A program made the translations under genes and the position numbers. A model generated the notes under the pieces. It was given only the letters and a program-made list of their open reading frames with translations, did no database searches and was not told the origin of the DNA. Positions 1-11,139 of a DNA stretch of 64,000 nt are shown piece by piece. The stretch comes from Diphasiastrum complanatum (taxonomy: Eukaryota > Streptophyta > Lycopodiopsida > Lycopodiales > Lycopodiaceae). Positions within the stretch are counted from its first letter, which is position 1. Each line of letters opens with the position of its first letter. The stretch covers positions 80,608,189 through 80,672,188 of the forward strand of contig CM055092.1 in the NCBI GenBank assembly GCA_029204225.1. The letters run 5' to 3'.

Positions 1-281
1 CAATCAAAGACACAACAACAAAACAAGACAACAAGAGATGTATATTGATGATTTAGATTCAGAATTATAAAATTCATTTTTGATCAAAGTTTCTCAATTT
101 TTGATTGTCTAAAATTGTCTAAAGTTGTCTCTTAATTCCGCATGCTTATTCAATCAAGGTAAAAACTATTCTATTAGTACATAGATCAGAAACAAACTCG
201 ATTGACGACACTGATATTAGTTTGATTTATTCAAACTTTCATCGTGTTCTCTGAGAAAGAATTATTACTATTTTTTCTACA
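1..281 (+). repeat. 3' part of a Ty1/copia LTR
   Basis: This stretch is the reverse complement, with scattered differences, of bases 17967-18247, which lie next to a copia primer-binding site. It therefore represents roughly the last 280 bases of a 384-bp LTR, in plus orientation, ending TTTTTTCTACA at 281. No primer-binding site follows; pol-derived sequence begins at once, so the sequence between LTR and protease has been deleted or the piece was rearranged. The 5' part of the LTR lies outside the window. Confidence 0.75.
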
Positions 282-1110
282 AAGAGTTGATCTACACGAC
301 CAACTATGGTGAGTGTGCAATCAAAGGGATTGACACAATTCCTATTTTTCTCTCTACAAATAGGAATGTTCATTTAAAGGATATTTTGTTCGTACCTTCC
401 ATTACCAAGAATCTACTTAGTGTGAGTCAATTGTTAACTAAAGGTTTCAAAGTTGAGTTTGATGGAGATTCTTGCATGATCAAAAGAAAGGATATCTTGA
501 TTGCAAAAGGTAAAAGACAAGGGAAGTTGTTCAAACTAGATGCTTGTGTTATTGATAACCAAGTTGGATTTGTGGCAAGTGAGCAAATACCTATTCAAGA
601 GGTTTGGCATAGAAGGATGAGGTACCTCAACTTCAAGTCATTGGAGGTAATGGATAGGAAGCAAGTAGCATCAATCATGTTTGTGAGTCTTGTGCTTTGT
701 CAAAGTCACATATACTACCTCATACTAGATCTACATCAAGATCTAAAAAGCCTTTTCAAGTTGTACATTCGGATGTTCATGGAACTACTATAATTAACAA
801 TAGTGGAGCTAAGATGTATGTAACTTTCGTAAATTATTTTAGTAGACTTTGTTAGATCTATCTACTAAAGAGCAAGGATGAAGTGTATGATGTCTTTGGT
901 AAGTTCACTAAATGCAAGGGAGAATCAATTTTCCACAAGGATCAAGTGCTTAAGGAATGACAATGGTGGAGAGTACATATCTATTAAGTCTAAGGCTTTT
1001 TGTGATGAGCATGGGATCAAGAGGGAGTATACAACACCACGGACCCCACAACAAAATGAGTGGCCTAGAAGAAGAATAGGACTTTATGTGAAAGTGCTAA
1101 AGCCATGAGG
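282..1110 (+). pseudogene. Ty1/copia protease-to-integrase fragment, degraded
   Basis: The first open stretch (287-793, from a non-ATG codon) matches the region downstream of a copia protease active site: DILFVPSITKNLLSVSQL is the usual motif, followed by the GAG-pre-integrase signature VWHRRMRYLNFKSL at about 600-650. A second frame (878-1108) carries integrase core sequence, with the conserved DNGGEY and the run ending in TPRTPQQNE before the third catalytic region. The frames are separated by stops and a shift, and no RT follows, so this is dead. Orientation agrees with the LTR piece on its left. Confidence 0.85.
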
Positions 1111-1960
1111 TTAAGTGCTCTTGCTGCACCTCTTACAGAATTTTTCGCTATGTTCTGCTCGTTGGCAGACTTTCATGCATAGCTAACAATGCTAACAGAG
1201 CGCAAACATTGCTCTCTACATCTTCACTTCACTAAAAGTATTCTATCCTATACTTATCCCATCTGGGAAAATTACAAGATAGCTTAACAATTGATTACAA
1301 GAGAGATTTAACGCTAATCTATTGGTTAGCCACCCTTTGATAACATTGTTCTTGGCATTTGAGCATGATAGTACAATGCCCTCACGCTTATTGAGCTGCT
1401 AACTACTAACTTGAATCGACTTTTGGTTTTGGCTCGAGGTTCATCTTCAATACTTCAGGTACCTCGGCGTCAATGCCTTCGACTACGAACTCTTTTGGTT
1501 TGAGTCCTCGTCGGCCACTTGGATGTCGATGACATCAGCAATTTTTTGGGTTTGAGTCCTCATCAGTCACTTCGATGTCGATGATGTCAGCAACTTCGAC
1601 TTCGGACACTTCGGGCTTTGGCTGCAGGGGCAGACGTCGGGCACTTGGACTTCGATTTCGACTCGACCTCGGGTTGCAATGGCACTTCATTGAGCAGTTC
1701 GATGACTTCAACTTCAGATACTTTGGCCTCGGGCACTTTGACTTCGGGCAATGCTAAAGAAGGGTTGCAAGAGTTCACCAACCACACTACCTCATCAGCC
1801 ACCTTCGATTCTACCACATATTCGGCTTCACATGAGGATTTGAGCTACAAGTGTTTGCTTTTTGCATATCCAACTGACTGCTACTCCACACGCTATTGAA
1901 CATCCTCTTGTCACGGACTTGCTGTCATCTTTACAGCTTGAATTTGTTTTTTGCTTTGTA
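1111..1960. repeat. No host gene; degenerate TTCGACTTCGG-type repeats at about 1420-1760
   Basis: No supported gene. From about 1420 to 1760 the sequence is built from loosely repeated ACTTCGA, TTCGGGCACTT and GATGTCGATG words. Read on the minus strand they give a valine/glutamate/lysine-rich frame (1587-1817) that looks like low-complexity linker sequence found between copia integrase and RT. The flanking minus-strand copia debris makes a retrotransposon origin likely. Confidence 0.45.
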
Positions 1961-2390
1961 GGTCAATCCCACAGTTGGTTGCCTTTCAGGTATTGTAGCA
2001 TTCTCTTTGCCATTTGCCAATGTGATATGCCAAGGTTCGAGGAGAATTGACTCAACACATAGACAGAGAAGGCCAAGTCAGGTCTGGTACAGATTGTTAA
2101 ATACATCAGACTACCGATCAAGTTTTGGTATGATATACCTTCCATTTTCTGTCTCTCCTCGTCTGTCGTTGAGGACAGTCCTGCTTCAACAATTTTGCCC
2201 AGCTATCATTGGTGTGGCTTTTTCTTTGTAGTCCAGCATTCAGTACTACTTCAGCACCTTTTTGGCATATTCTGACTGAATCAGATGCATGTACGTAGCT
2301 GTAGAGATCCGATGCCTTCGACATAGTGTCAGCCCTCGTCGCTAGTATCACTGCTCTTGATTTGTTGAGTTTTCTGTAGTTAATCAAGGC
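1960..2390 (-). pseudogene. Ty1/copia RT to RNase H junction fragment
   Basis: The minus strand at 1963-2145 encodes the strongly conserved copia segment YQNLIGSLMYLT followed by TRPDLAFSVYVLSQF and HWQMAKRMLQYLKG, which lies at the end of RT. The preceding part (to about 2390) is in another frame and includes KQDCPQ, also seen in the plus-strand copia copy at 10380. At least one frameshift joins them. No long open frame remains. Confidence 0.8.
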
Positions 2391-3110
2391 ATTTTTGTTG
2401 CAGGTGATGTGTGGCTCCTGAGTCGATGATTACGTCGTAGTCATATTGTGCATAGCTTGTTGAAGCCTCATCAAATATTGTGAAGGCTTCATCGCTCCTA
2501 TCTGCATCCTTCGACAATTCTGCAACATTGACCTTTTCAGTCTTGTTCTTTCTTTTTGGGTTGTATTTGCATTCATATGCTGAATGCCCTTTCTTTTTGC
2601 AGTGCATGCAAGAAATTGTCGGGTTGAACCAACATCTGTTGTCGGCTGTGTGTTCCAGCTTTTGACAATGATCACATGAAGAAGTTTGCTTGTTGTTATT
2701 GTTGCCTCTTGTTGATGACTTCGAATGAGCCTTGTTCTTTTTCTTTCCCTTCGTGAAAAGGGCCTTCTCTTGGTTGTTGCTTCCTTCTCCTTCATCTCTC
2801 ATCAGTCTTTCCAGCATCTTTATCCTGAACTTTCTCTCCAAGAAAATGGAACTGAACTTTATGTGTTTAGTTCTAGTATGGGTACATGGGTTCAGAGATA
2901 GAGCTATACAGCTTTTATTGTCGCATTGGAGTATTGTTAGGCCGATTTGTGGGAATTGCAGATCCTGTAGTAGCCTTCTTACCCATATTATCTCCTTCAT
3001 TGCTGATGTAACTGCAACATATTCGGATTTTGTAGAGGATAACGAAATGCATTTTCACTTTCTGTTGTTCCATGAAATGGGTCCTCCTGCAAGAAGGAAA
3101 CAAATATAAC
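2391..3110 (-). pseudogene. Chimeric copia fragment: RNase H end fused to gag zinc knuckle and protease
   Basis: One minus-strand open frame (3000-2380, about 206 codons) has its domains in the wrong order for copia. Residues 1-45 are the RNase H tail (CDNKSCIALSLNP, THTRTKHIKF). From about residue 60 comes gag: a basic stretch (KGKKKNK), a cysteine-histidine region (CDHCQKLEHTADNRC and CMHCKKKGHSAYEC), then the protease active-site context IIDSGATHHL near the end. Normal order is gag-protease-integrase-RT-RNase H. The in-frame join suggests recombination or template switching between two element copies rather than simple decay. Confidence 0.75.
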
Positions 3111-3845
3111 CTGATGTGGATTTTCTAGTATCCATGTCTCCTGCCCAATCTGGATCTGAATAGGTGACTAAAATGAGTGCAACTTCTGTATTACCATTAT
3201 AGCTCAAAGCATAGTGCTACGTAGCTCGAATGTACTTCAGTACTCTTTGTAGAGCCTTCCAATGTTGTAGGCTTGGATTGGACATATACTGAGATAATGT
3301 GCTCACCGCATATGCTAAATTAGGTCTTGTGCAGATCATAGAATAGATTATAGATCCTATGACAGATTGATAAGGATATCTGCACATTTCTTGCTAATCT
3401 GCTTGAGTTATGAGGCACATGTCTTTGGACAGCTTAGATCTTGGATCCATAGTAGGTGTGTCTATGGGCTTGCAGTCCTCTAGTCCATATCTGCGAAGTA
3501 CATTGGCTAGATAGGACTCTTGGCTTATAGCAATCCTTCAGATGTTTGGCGATCTCTACTGATCTCCATACGAAATAGGTAATGAACTAGGTCTAAATCA
3601 GTCATCTCAAATTCTGATGAAAGCAAAGATTTGGTTTCTCTGTAATAATTGATTTGAATTGCTGATAATTAAGGAATCATCAATGTATAATGCTATTGTA
3701 ACATAGCTTGACCGTTTATGCTTGAGATATACATTAGAGTTTGTAGAGCAACAAGTGAAATTATGTTGCAACAATAAGTGATTGATTCTTTCATTCCAGG
3801 CCCGGGGAGCTTGCTTGAGGCCATACACCTCAGTCACTTGCTTAA
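3111..3845 (-). pseudogene. Ty1/copia RT and RNase H fragment
   Basis: At 3837-3607 the minus strand reads EVYGLKQAPRAWNERI then YVTIALYIDDSLIISNS, the copia RT palm with the YxDD motif (here YIDD). Further down (3600-3110) short pieces in changing frames give the end of RT and RNase H, including SDPDWAGD. Several stops and shifts make this inactive. It runs into the chimeric fragment on its 3' side. Confidence 0.85.
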
Positions 3846-3921
3846 TCTCTTGAATTTGTGACTGTTAAGTAGCTCTCTTTTTGGGAGATTGCGTCCATTG
3901 ATCACAGGTAGTTATAGCCAC

Positions 3922-4431
3922 TGTTAGAACAATTCATGCACGAGCAACGACATTCTTAAACATACACTGTACATGACCCATTCACTACAATGAAATTCTC
4001 CCTCACACCAATTACTCACACAGTTTATGATTCGTAACAAGTGAGACATACATTGTAGATGCTTTCACGCATTGATTCTTTTTTTCAAACAGATTGTCAG
4101 TAATAGGTTCATAACCTTTACAGATTGTGATTAGTTTTGTGAAGCACGCGGTTACGTCCGCTATTGTTTTGTGCTCACCTGCACCATTGACTTGTATATT
4201 TTATTATACTTAATCGGATTACAGCTCTATTTGTTTATGCGTTCAGATTCATGTCAATATTGTGCTCTTCCATGTTCTGTCTGGCCATATGATTGTTTGG
4301 CTGGTTGTCTGCTCATAGCTTCCGCTACTCTAAAATTATTATGTTCTTGTGTTCACTTACTAAGTCACCAGTAGTGCACGCACCGAGAGAATTGAACGAA
4401 CTGATCTATCATTCCTCCAATTTATCCGACA
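3922..4431 (+). repeat. Candidate Ty1/copia LTR, plus strand
   Basis: The segment begins TGTTAGAACAATTC and ends TTTATCCGACA, directly followed by TGGTATCAGAGC. The right end is well supported by the primer-binding site; the left end is chosen only because it gives a TG...CA element of ordinary size (about 510 bp). No second copy was seen in the window. Confidence 0.55.
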
Positions 4432-4443
4432 TGGTATCAGAGC
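4432..4443 (+). other. Copia primer-binding site (initiator Met tRNA type)
   Basis: TGGTATCAGAGC directly abuts the LTR end. This 12-mer is the usual Ty1/copia minus-strand priming site, complementary to the 3' end of initiator methionine tRNA. Confidence 0.8.
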
Positions 4444-5514
4444 AGGTTATGAACCTGACATGCTATCTTGAATTTATTGTGTGAAATAGACTTGTCATTT
4501 GTTACATTTGGAGTTTTTGGTCACCATTTCAGATCTTTCAAGATCTAATAATCGACTGGAAATGAGTTCACAATATGTGTGAAAGGATTTTATGTTTTGA
4601 GACATTGTCTTAAGCTGTCAATATCGATTTTTTTGCTATCCAAGATTCTTTGCAAACAACAACAAGTTATCAAGGTAATCTCGTCAGTCGTCTGAGCAAA
4701 GAGGTTACATTCCTCAAAAGGAGATTTCATTTCCATAAAGATCAGTATCAAAGAGGTTTAATTCAACAATTACATCTATGATATGACAGGACCAGTTCTT
4801 GAAGACCTTTCAAACATGGAGGTTACATTCCTCGACAATGGGTTTCATTCCGAGCACACTTAGTGAATCACAAGACTAGCTTCACTAGCTTGTCAAATCT
4901 TGGTGTTTAGATGTAGATCTAAGATCACTTCACATGAGAATGTTCCTCAACCTGTTAAGAACCTAAAAACACATTTGCATAGTGGTTAGAACCTTCTAGC
5001 AAATGCTCCAATCAAATTACATAAGGAGAGTTATTTGCATGCTCAACAAAGTACACCAAAATTTATGCAAAAGATTGTTGACAATATGTTCACCCAAAAG
5101 GGGGTCTTTCATCCAAGTGGGAGCTTTGCTCAGCCTTTTGGATAAATACAAAGTCACTCAAAGAGTATTTGTCATCCACTTAAGGAGAAGGTTCATCCAC
5201 TTAAGGAGAGTGTTCATCCCCAAACGAGAGTATTCATCCACAGAAGTGGAGATTGTCAACAATAGATTGAACAGAACATTGTTAGTATTGAATATGCACA
5301 AGCCTCACAATCAAAAAATGATTAGGTATTATGATCTGATCCAAAATAGCTTCTTCTTAGCCTCTGATCTTCAATAGACCTTAAATATACTTTTGATCCA
5401 CAAGTTCAACTCAACAAACAAAGGTTAGTAAGATTTGATCAATAATGCAATGCATAATCATGCTAGAACTTGATCAAACTATAAATTTATCTTACTATAA
5501 ATAGTGGCCAGCCA
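4444..5514. other. Unassigned retrotransposon leader/internal DNA
   Basis: Between a plus-strand and a minus-strand primer-binding site facing one another. The DNA is AT-rich with no gag or pol motif I can identify in any frame. A weak run of GTTCATCCACTTAAGGAGA-like repeats occurs at about 5170-5240. I see no gene. Confidence 0.4.
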
Positions 5515-6180
5515 GCTCTGATACCATGTGAAAAAAGTGGATCTTGAATGGATCCACTCTCTTAAAATACTTGGCTAAGTTCTTTGCACAACAAGCTACA
5601 AAAGCTAGCAATGGCAAAGCATCCTAATGCTATCTTTGATACACATGAACTTGACAAAACATTCAAGAGACAAAAGAAACTAATAAAAGGTACTGATGGC
5701 AGTTAAAAACAATAGCATACCAGCCTACAACAGTAGCCTACCACTTTTGGAAACCTCTTAAGATCATACACAAAAGCTTGAAGACAATACACAAAGCAAT
5801 GCTCTCAATGGAGGAAGAAACTGTGACAATGATCTATTGATCTCTCTCAACAAGACAATAAGTTTCTCCAACTTGTTCTCCACAAATTTTAGCCTAATAT
5901 AGGTGAGAGAGATGACTCTCTCTCATCTCTCTAGAACTTAGGACCCAATTTTAGGGCACCAGTAGCCTAAAATAGCCAATTTTGGCCTATATGTCCAAAT
6001 AACATGATTTTGGTGTCATTTCGAAGGTCCTGAAGTTTGAGACTTCTTCAATATGAAATATATACTAAACTAAAAGTATCTAGTCCTCTTTCACACATGT
6101 GAAAGGTTAGATCCAAAACTATGTACAAAGATTGCCAATTTAGGCCTCAAACTAGCTAGGAAATGTTGACAATTTTCACA
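5515..6180 (-). repeat. Minus-strand copia LTR (5527-6180) with primer-binding site (5515-5526)
   Basis: GCTCTGATACCA at 5515-5526 is the reverse complement of the copia primer-binding site. The adjoining LTR begins (plus strand) TGTGAAAA and ends TTTTCACA at 6180, a perfect 8-bp terminal inverted repeat, 654 bp long. The element's internal part would lie to the left, but no coding sequence of it is recognisable there. Confidence 0.75.
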
Positions 6181-6184
6181 GAAG

Positions 6185-6695
6185 TGTCATGTACTTTTAG
6201 TACATCCATGCTTACACATGCAAGATAATATCTAATGTAAGCTTTGTAGGCCCAAAAGGAGCTATTAGCCTTAAGAACAAGACCGTTCCCTCTTTAGGCC
6301 CTTTAAAGTAACTAATAAGGATAATAGGCCAATAAGGGTCCAATGTAGTTTAAATAATACTCAAGATAGTTATGTTTTGCTAAGTAAGAGCATTGTCTAT
6401 AACTAGGCAAGAGACATCAATTTGTGAATCTTTTGGCTCATTTGCAGGTGAGAGCTTCTAGCTTCCTTGTGAATGTGAGCCATAGGGATCTCCATTGTTA
6501 AGTCTCATGTGCCCTATCCACCCGAATCCATGATCAATGTTATTTGATTGTACTCTTAAGACCATTGCTAATGTGATTCCATTGAGATCTGTTTCTAGAT
6601 TTCTATTGATATGCTATCATGATTGTCTTGTTCTCTTCTTGCTTTTAACTTTACTTTATTGTGTTTGCTATTCGTTTGGGGTTTGGCACATGATA
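6185..6695 (+). repeat. Copia-type LTR of family B (uninterrupted copy)
   Basis: It begins TGTCATGTACTTTTAG and ends ACATGATA. The second copy at 25533-27228 has the intact terminal inverted repeat TGTCATGT / ACATGACA, which fixes the boundaries. About 510 bp. It holds the uninterrupted version (CAGGTGAGAGCTTCTAG, with GAGAG at 6450-6454) of the site where a solo LTR is inserted in the second copy. Confidence 0.75.
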
Positions 6696-6950
6696 AACTT
6701 GATATGCAATCTTGTAGCCACCACTTAGGCTTTTTTAATACATCAAAAATCGGCCAAATCCAACAAGTGAAGTGTGAAAGCGGAATTGATTGAGTATATA
6801 ACCTAATTTGAGTTTTGATCTACAAAAGATCCAATCTACATATGCAAGAAATCTGATTTTTGGATGGAATCCAATCTAGCATGCTCTAGAATTGATATCT
6901 TCCAGATTATTAATAAATGTGATTGCTTCCTTCATAATCTGAAACACAAG

Positions 6951-7437
6951 CTCTAATACCATGTGGAGAATTTCAGATCAATTAAGATCCAAGTCCATAA
7001 AGTGATCTTGGGCTAGAAAGACAACAAATCACCAATCTTGCCAATGTAGAAAAACCAACATCTACACTATGAATGAGATGCAAACTCTAATAGATCTTGA
7101 TCAAACATGAACCAAAACATGAAATGAAGTTGCTTTCCATACAAAAATAATAAGCTATTGTATTTCGCACATGTGGATCTGAAAATAACATTTGATAAGC
7201 ATTCTACACACAAAATTGTAAGATATCACAAATATAGTGCACCAATGGATAGTAGAACCCAAGAGAACCATGTATAAGCATGAATGAGATAAGAGAGAGA
7301 AAATGTCTTCACTTCCCACGAGTTGGATCCTTTTATAACGGTCCAAACCTAAATTTAAACTTTGGTTACCCTCCATAGTAAAAACCCTACTACTCAAATT
7401 GAATCTCTCCAAAACTCGTGTTCTATAGTTTTCCACA
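6951..7437 (-). repeat. Minus-strand copia LTR (6962-7437) with degenerate primer-binding site
   Basis: CTCTAATACCA at 6951-6961 is a one-base variant of the reverse-complemented primer-binding site. The LTR runs from TGTGGAGAATTT to TTTTCCACA (476 bp, terminal inverted repeat TGTGGA/TCCACA). No gag is recognisable on its left, where the family B LTR ends after about 250 bases. Confidence 0.65.
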
Positions 7438-8315
7438 CTTTCCGAAAGTGTTTACAAAAATGCATTTAGACTAATATAACTTTGAAAAGTCAAACTCTAA
7501 GTCTAATATGAAAATTGGCCTCAATTGTGTATTTGGCAATTTATCAAACTATGACCAATCTTGACTAAACTAGTTGAAATCTTTCACAATAGGATCTAGC
7601 GAGTAATCAAAGCACGAGTAATAAGATGAGAAGTGGTATAACTCGCCCATATATATAGGAGAATTATAACTCGCCTACTGCCATTTTTGGACATTGGTCT
7701 AATTTATGTCGAATCATCAGTGCTTGCACTATGCACAATCCGTTTTTTGATTGGTTGCCTGATTTAGGAGATTTTTTAATCAGAACGTCCCATTGTTTAC
7801 TAAAAATAACAATTTTGTCAAAAAAATGTGTCAAACTTGCGTTTTGGCTGAAATGTTTCTGGACTGATACAATCATGTGTTTAAGTGCAACTAAGGAAAT
7901 AGTGATAATGACAGTGACTGCCAAAATCAACAATAGTGCTCATTACAGACCGTTCAGAGCATTCGTGGAGAGATTTTACAAGGAAAAAGGAGAAAGGAGA
8001 GGTAGGCCTAGATTTTCAGATAGGATTTGTACGAGGGCAAAGGTAGTTTATACAAGGTGGAATTTCCTATGTACAGGGTTCCGTCGATATTTCCTACCCT
8101 TCCTAGCCAGTTCCTATTCCAAAACTATCACTTATCTACGCTAAGGGGCTAAGGGACAGTTTCCTAATTTAACTGGGTCAATCTACAAGTAAATCTTAAC
8201 CTAATTTTTCTAACTTATATAAACTGTCTCTAGAGATTGATCTAGGCTAGTCTACACTACTGGCTAGCCTATCTATCTAGGATCCATCTAGGAAGGCCAA
8301 TTAGATCTAACTATT
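7438..8315. other. No recognisable gene
   Basis: AT-rich DNA. A 137-codon open stretch at 7731-8144 (plus) and a partial antisense one show no motif, no low-complexity bias and no neighbour that supports coding. I see nothing else. Confidence 0.4.
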
Positions 8316-9465
8316 TGTTTACTGATTCCCTGCTTTAGAGAATCAGTTGGCTGGTTCTTTACTTCTTCTCTGGTTTCAGAACTGTTTCCTGCTGTCTGTT
8401 ACCAAGCTACATTGGGCACTTCTTGCTTTTTTAGGCCCAAATCAGGCAGAAAGGACTAGTGAATATTGTAGTATATGTCCTACCTATCAGAGGACAACTT
8501 AGGGGCATCTCTCTTGCACTGAAATCGATTGCTTACAAACCAAATATGTAGATCATGCATTCAACCAAGAAATCAGCGTGTAGAGTAGTTGAATAGCCAT
8601 AAAATCCTATTTTAATGCTGCAAATTGAAATGGGCAGATCCTAACAATCTAAAACTAAGCTACCATACATTCCATGAAACAAGAAACAAGAAACTAAATA
8701 TTAAACAATATTTTGAAAGCCCAAGTATCCAGAAACACTCATTTCTTGATTGTTGGATAGACCAAGAATGTCAAGAACTAGATTGTAAGAGGATATGCAA
8801 GATTTACACGACAAATCCAGCCTATTTAGTTTACTTGAATGCTGAAACCTACATCAATCCACAAGAAAACGTGAAATCTAATCCACTCTACGAAAGCAAG
8901 GGAACTAATCCACCACTAAGATCCACAACCACACAAAGGAAATGGAAGGGCAAGATCTTTAATGCATTACTCAAGAAACAAGAATGATCAAGGAGCTCCA
9001 AAATGCATCAAAACTCATGGAAGGTCTTCTCATTTCAGCATGGAGTGGATACATTTACAAAAGCTCCCTTCTACAAAGGGTGAGTCTCTTAAATAAGCAA
9101 GAGAGCTCCTTAGGTGACATCCTAGTGGCATTTCCACATTACACAAATTACAAGTGGAATTATGCTCTCCACTAGAGGTCACTGTCAAAAGGTGGCTCAC
9201 TCTACTTTCTTTAAGAGGAGTCTACTTGCATTTCTTACTTTGCCTAGAAATACTAGTTCCTACATGTTCATTCCATCTTTTGGGATTCACCATGAGGCTT
9301 ACATAGTTCTTGCTTGTCATTCTTAACTAGTACTTCTCGGCTCTCATACTCGGCTCTCAATCTTCGTTTGTCTCGTCTTCCCAAAGACCTCCTCGGTCTA
9401 AGGTGAGAGGTGCTCGTGGGTAGTTCTGGCTGAGTATCTTGGGGATTCATCAGAATCAGCCAATA
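8316..9465 (+). mobile_element. Solo LTR of a 1.15-kb family (copy 1)
   Basis: Matches 25817-26978 and 44534-45691 along its whole length and 28127-28755 in part. It starts TGTTTACTGATTCCC and ends AATCAGCCAATA. Shared blocks include the CAAGAAACAAGAA runs, CTAGAGGTCAC followed by GGTGGCTCACTCTA, and a final CTCGGCTCTCA stretch. No primer-binding site or pol sequence flanks it, as expected for a solo LTR. The 120-codon and 63-codon open frames inside are incidental. Confidence 0.75.
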
Positions 9466-9632
9466 TCATCCCACCCCTAATGTGTTGTAGGACCCACTGC
9501 AACTCATATCGAATGATGTCACTCCGCTTCCGCATTGGCATCTTCGATTGTCACTTGGAAAAGCATAGATCCTCGTTCGCTTGTGTAAAGCCAAGTGCTT
9601 ATTGCAGCCAATCTTTATCACAAAAATTGTTT
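9466..9632. other. Short spacer, nothing seen
   Basis: About 170 bases between two LTRs with no recognised feature. Confidence 0.4.
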
Positions 9633-10127
9633 GCCACAACAAAGGCTAGATAGAGCCGACTTGGCAGGAGTAGCTACTGCTACTGACCACGGTCTAATTA
9701 TCTTTTAAGCCCAGATTGCTACTGCAGATCTGTTGTAAAATAAAAATCAAACTTGTAAACAGCAGATAGTGTTGAGTAATAACAACATCGAAAATTTATC
9801 TACTGATAACATGCATTTCAATGTTGCAGATCATACACATCACAAAACAGAGCATTGAGAAGATCCCTTCTATTATCAGAACTGAATTTTACAATATTTC
9901 TTGAGTGCGCATTGGTGCGAGAAAGATGTTCTCTCTCACAAAAATACGATTAGCTACTACTAATTTGTAAAGCACTCTATATTTGTGACTGACCTTTTTT
10001 TTTTTTCTTCACTATCTTGATGTGTCTAGCAATACATATATTCAGAGTAACAATTCTGATTAGAGAGATTAAACGATCTACAATTAATCTCAGATTACAA
10101 GAGCGGCGGATTAGGCACGTCCTAACG
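9633..10127 (-). repeat. Copia LTR, minus orientation (left arm of a palindromic remnant)
   Basis: This is the reverse complement, with indels and substitutions, of 11832-12350. Shared landmarks are GTTAGGACGTGCCTAATCC at the 5' end, the block coding TAGATCGTTTAATC, a poly-T/A tract, and CTCCTGCCAAGTCGG at the 3' end. The 5' edge abuts sequence that also precedes the plus-strand LTR. Confidence 0.8.
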
Positions 10128-10346
10128 CTCTTCTGCTGACGTCTTCATATCAGATCGGGAAGCTGTGCTACATGGTACTTGTTTGATCTTCTCGGTCCTT
10201 TGGAGCACGAAGAGTTTTGAGTCGTGAACAGTTTCATGTCATGTAGGTCTGATATTTCAAAGTACTGTGAAATATCATGCTTCACCTGAGCAATCAGCTC
10301 GTCGCTTCTAGACAGAATCAAAGTGTCATCCACGTAGACTACAAGG
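10128..10346 (-). pseudogene. Copia RT fragment with YVDD, joined to 3'-untranslated sequence
   Basis: The minus strand encodes SSLVVYVDDTLILSRSDELI and then ISQYFEISDLHDMKL, the RT palm with its catalytic YVDD. After DMKL the DNA switches to the element's 3' untranslated region: bases 10136-10235 match (inverted) 11726-11830. Both sequences share GACATGAAACTGTTCACGACTC at the switch point, so a deletion appears to have used this short match. The frame is then noncoding. Confidence 0.8.
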
Positions 10347-11139
10347 GAGCTAATACGCCGATGGTAGCTGGAATAATTCTGACCAAGCAAGACTGCCCGC
10401 AGAATGCTGAAGAGCAGGAAGCCATGCAGAACGTGCCCTACAGAAGGTTAATTGGATCACTCATGTACTTGGCAGATAATACACGCCCTGACATTACTTA
10501 TGTAGTTTTCATAATGAGCCAATTTAATATCAATCCAGGCCCTATGCATTGGAAGATAGCCAAGAGAATTCTGCAATACCTTCAACAGACGAAGGAGTAT
10601 GGGCTGTGTTTCTCCCAGTATGAAGGATTTCAGATCAAATTCTACAACGATGCAAGCTGGGCATCCCTGAAAGATGACTACAAGAGCATCTCAGGAGGAT
10701 GCACAATAGCAGCCGGTGTAGCTGTGATATGGATCAGCAGACCGTGACTGTGCAATAATCCTACGAAGCAGAGTATGTTGTAGCAGCCAAGATGGCGAAC
10801 GAGCTTACATGGCTCAAGCAGTTCCTTGACGGACTGGGAGAGTACTCCAATGAGCCGTTGCTACTATTCATGGATAACACATCCGCCATTTATCTGACGA
10901 AGGATCCAGTGTTTAATTTTAGGACGAAATACATTGTTATCAGATATCATCTAATAAGAGATTTGGTTGAGAAAGACAGGCCGAGGACCGAGTTTGTTCC
11001 AACGAAACAGATGGTGGTTGATATTTTCACAAAGCCTCTTGACAAGGCAATCTTTGAGAAGCAGCGTGCAAGCTTAGGAATCAGAAAAATACTAGCATTG
11101 AAGAGAGAGTTGAAGAAACTATTAGTTTCTATCTTTTAA
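10347..11139 (+). pseudogene. Ty1/copia RT end and RNase H, plus strand
   Basis: Starting abruptly at GANTPMVAG (10347), the plus strand continues with KQDCPQ, RRLIGSLMYLA, NTRPDITYVVFIMSQF and RNase H (FYNDASWASLKDD). A stop and a frameshift at about 10745-10790 break it before YEAEYVVAAKMANELTWLKQFL. The last part (10792-11139) has the RNase H end DNTSAIYLTKDPVFNFRTK and the usual terminal VDIFTKPLDKAIF. Domain order is normal for copia. The point of strand switch is at about 10347, where the opposite-strand YVDD fragment begins. Confidence 0.85.

Noticed and set aside
7731-8144. 137-codon plus-strand frame
   Set aside because: No motif, AT-rich surroundings, no transcript signal or neighbouring coding sequence; it could be chance.
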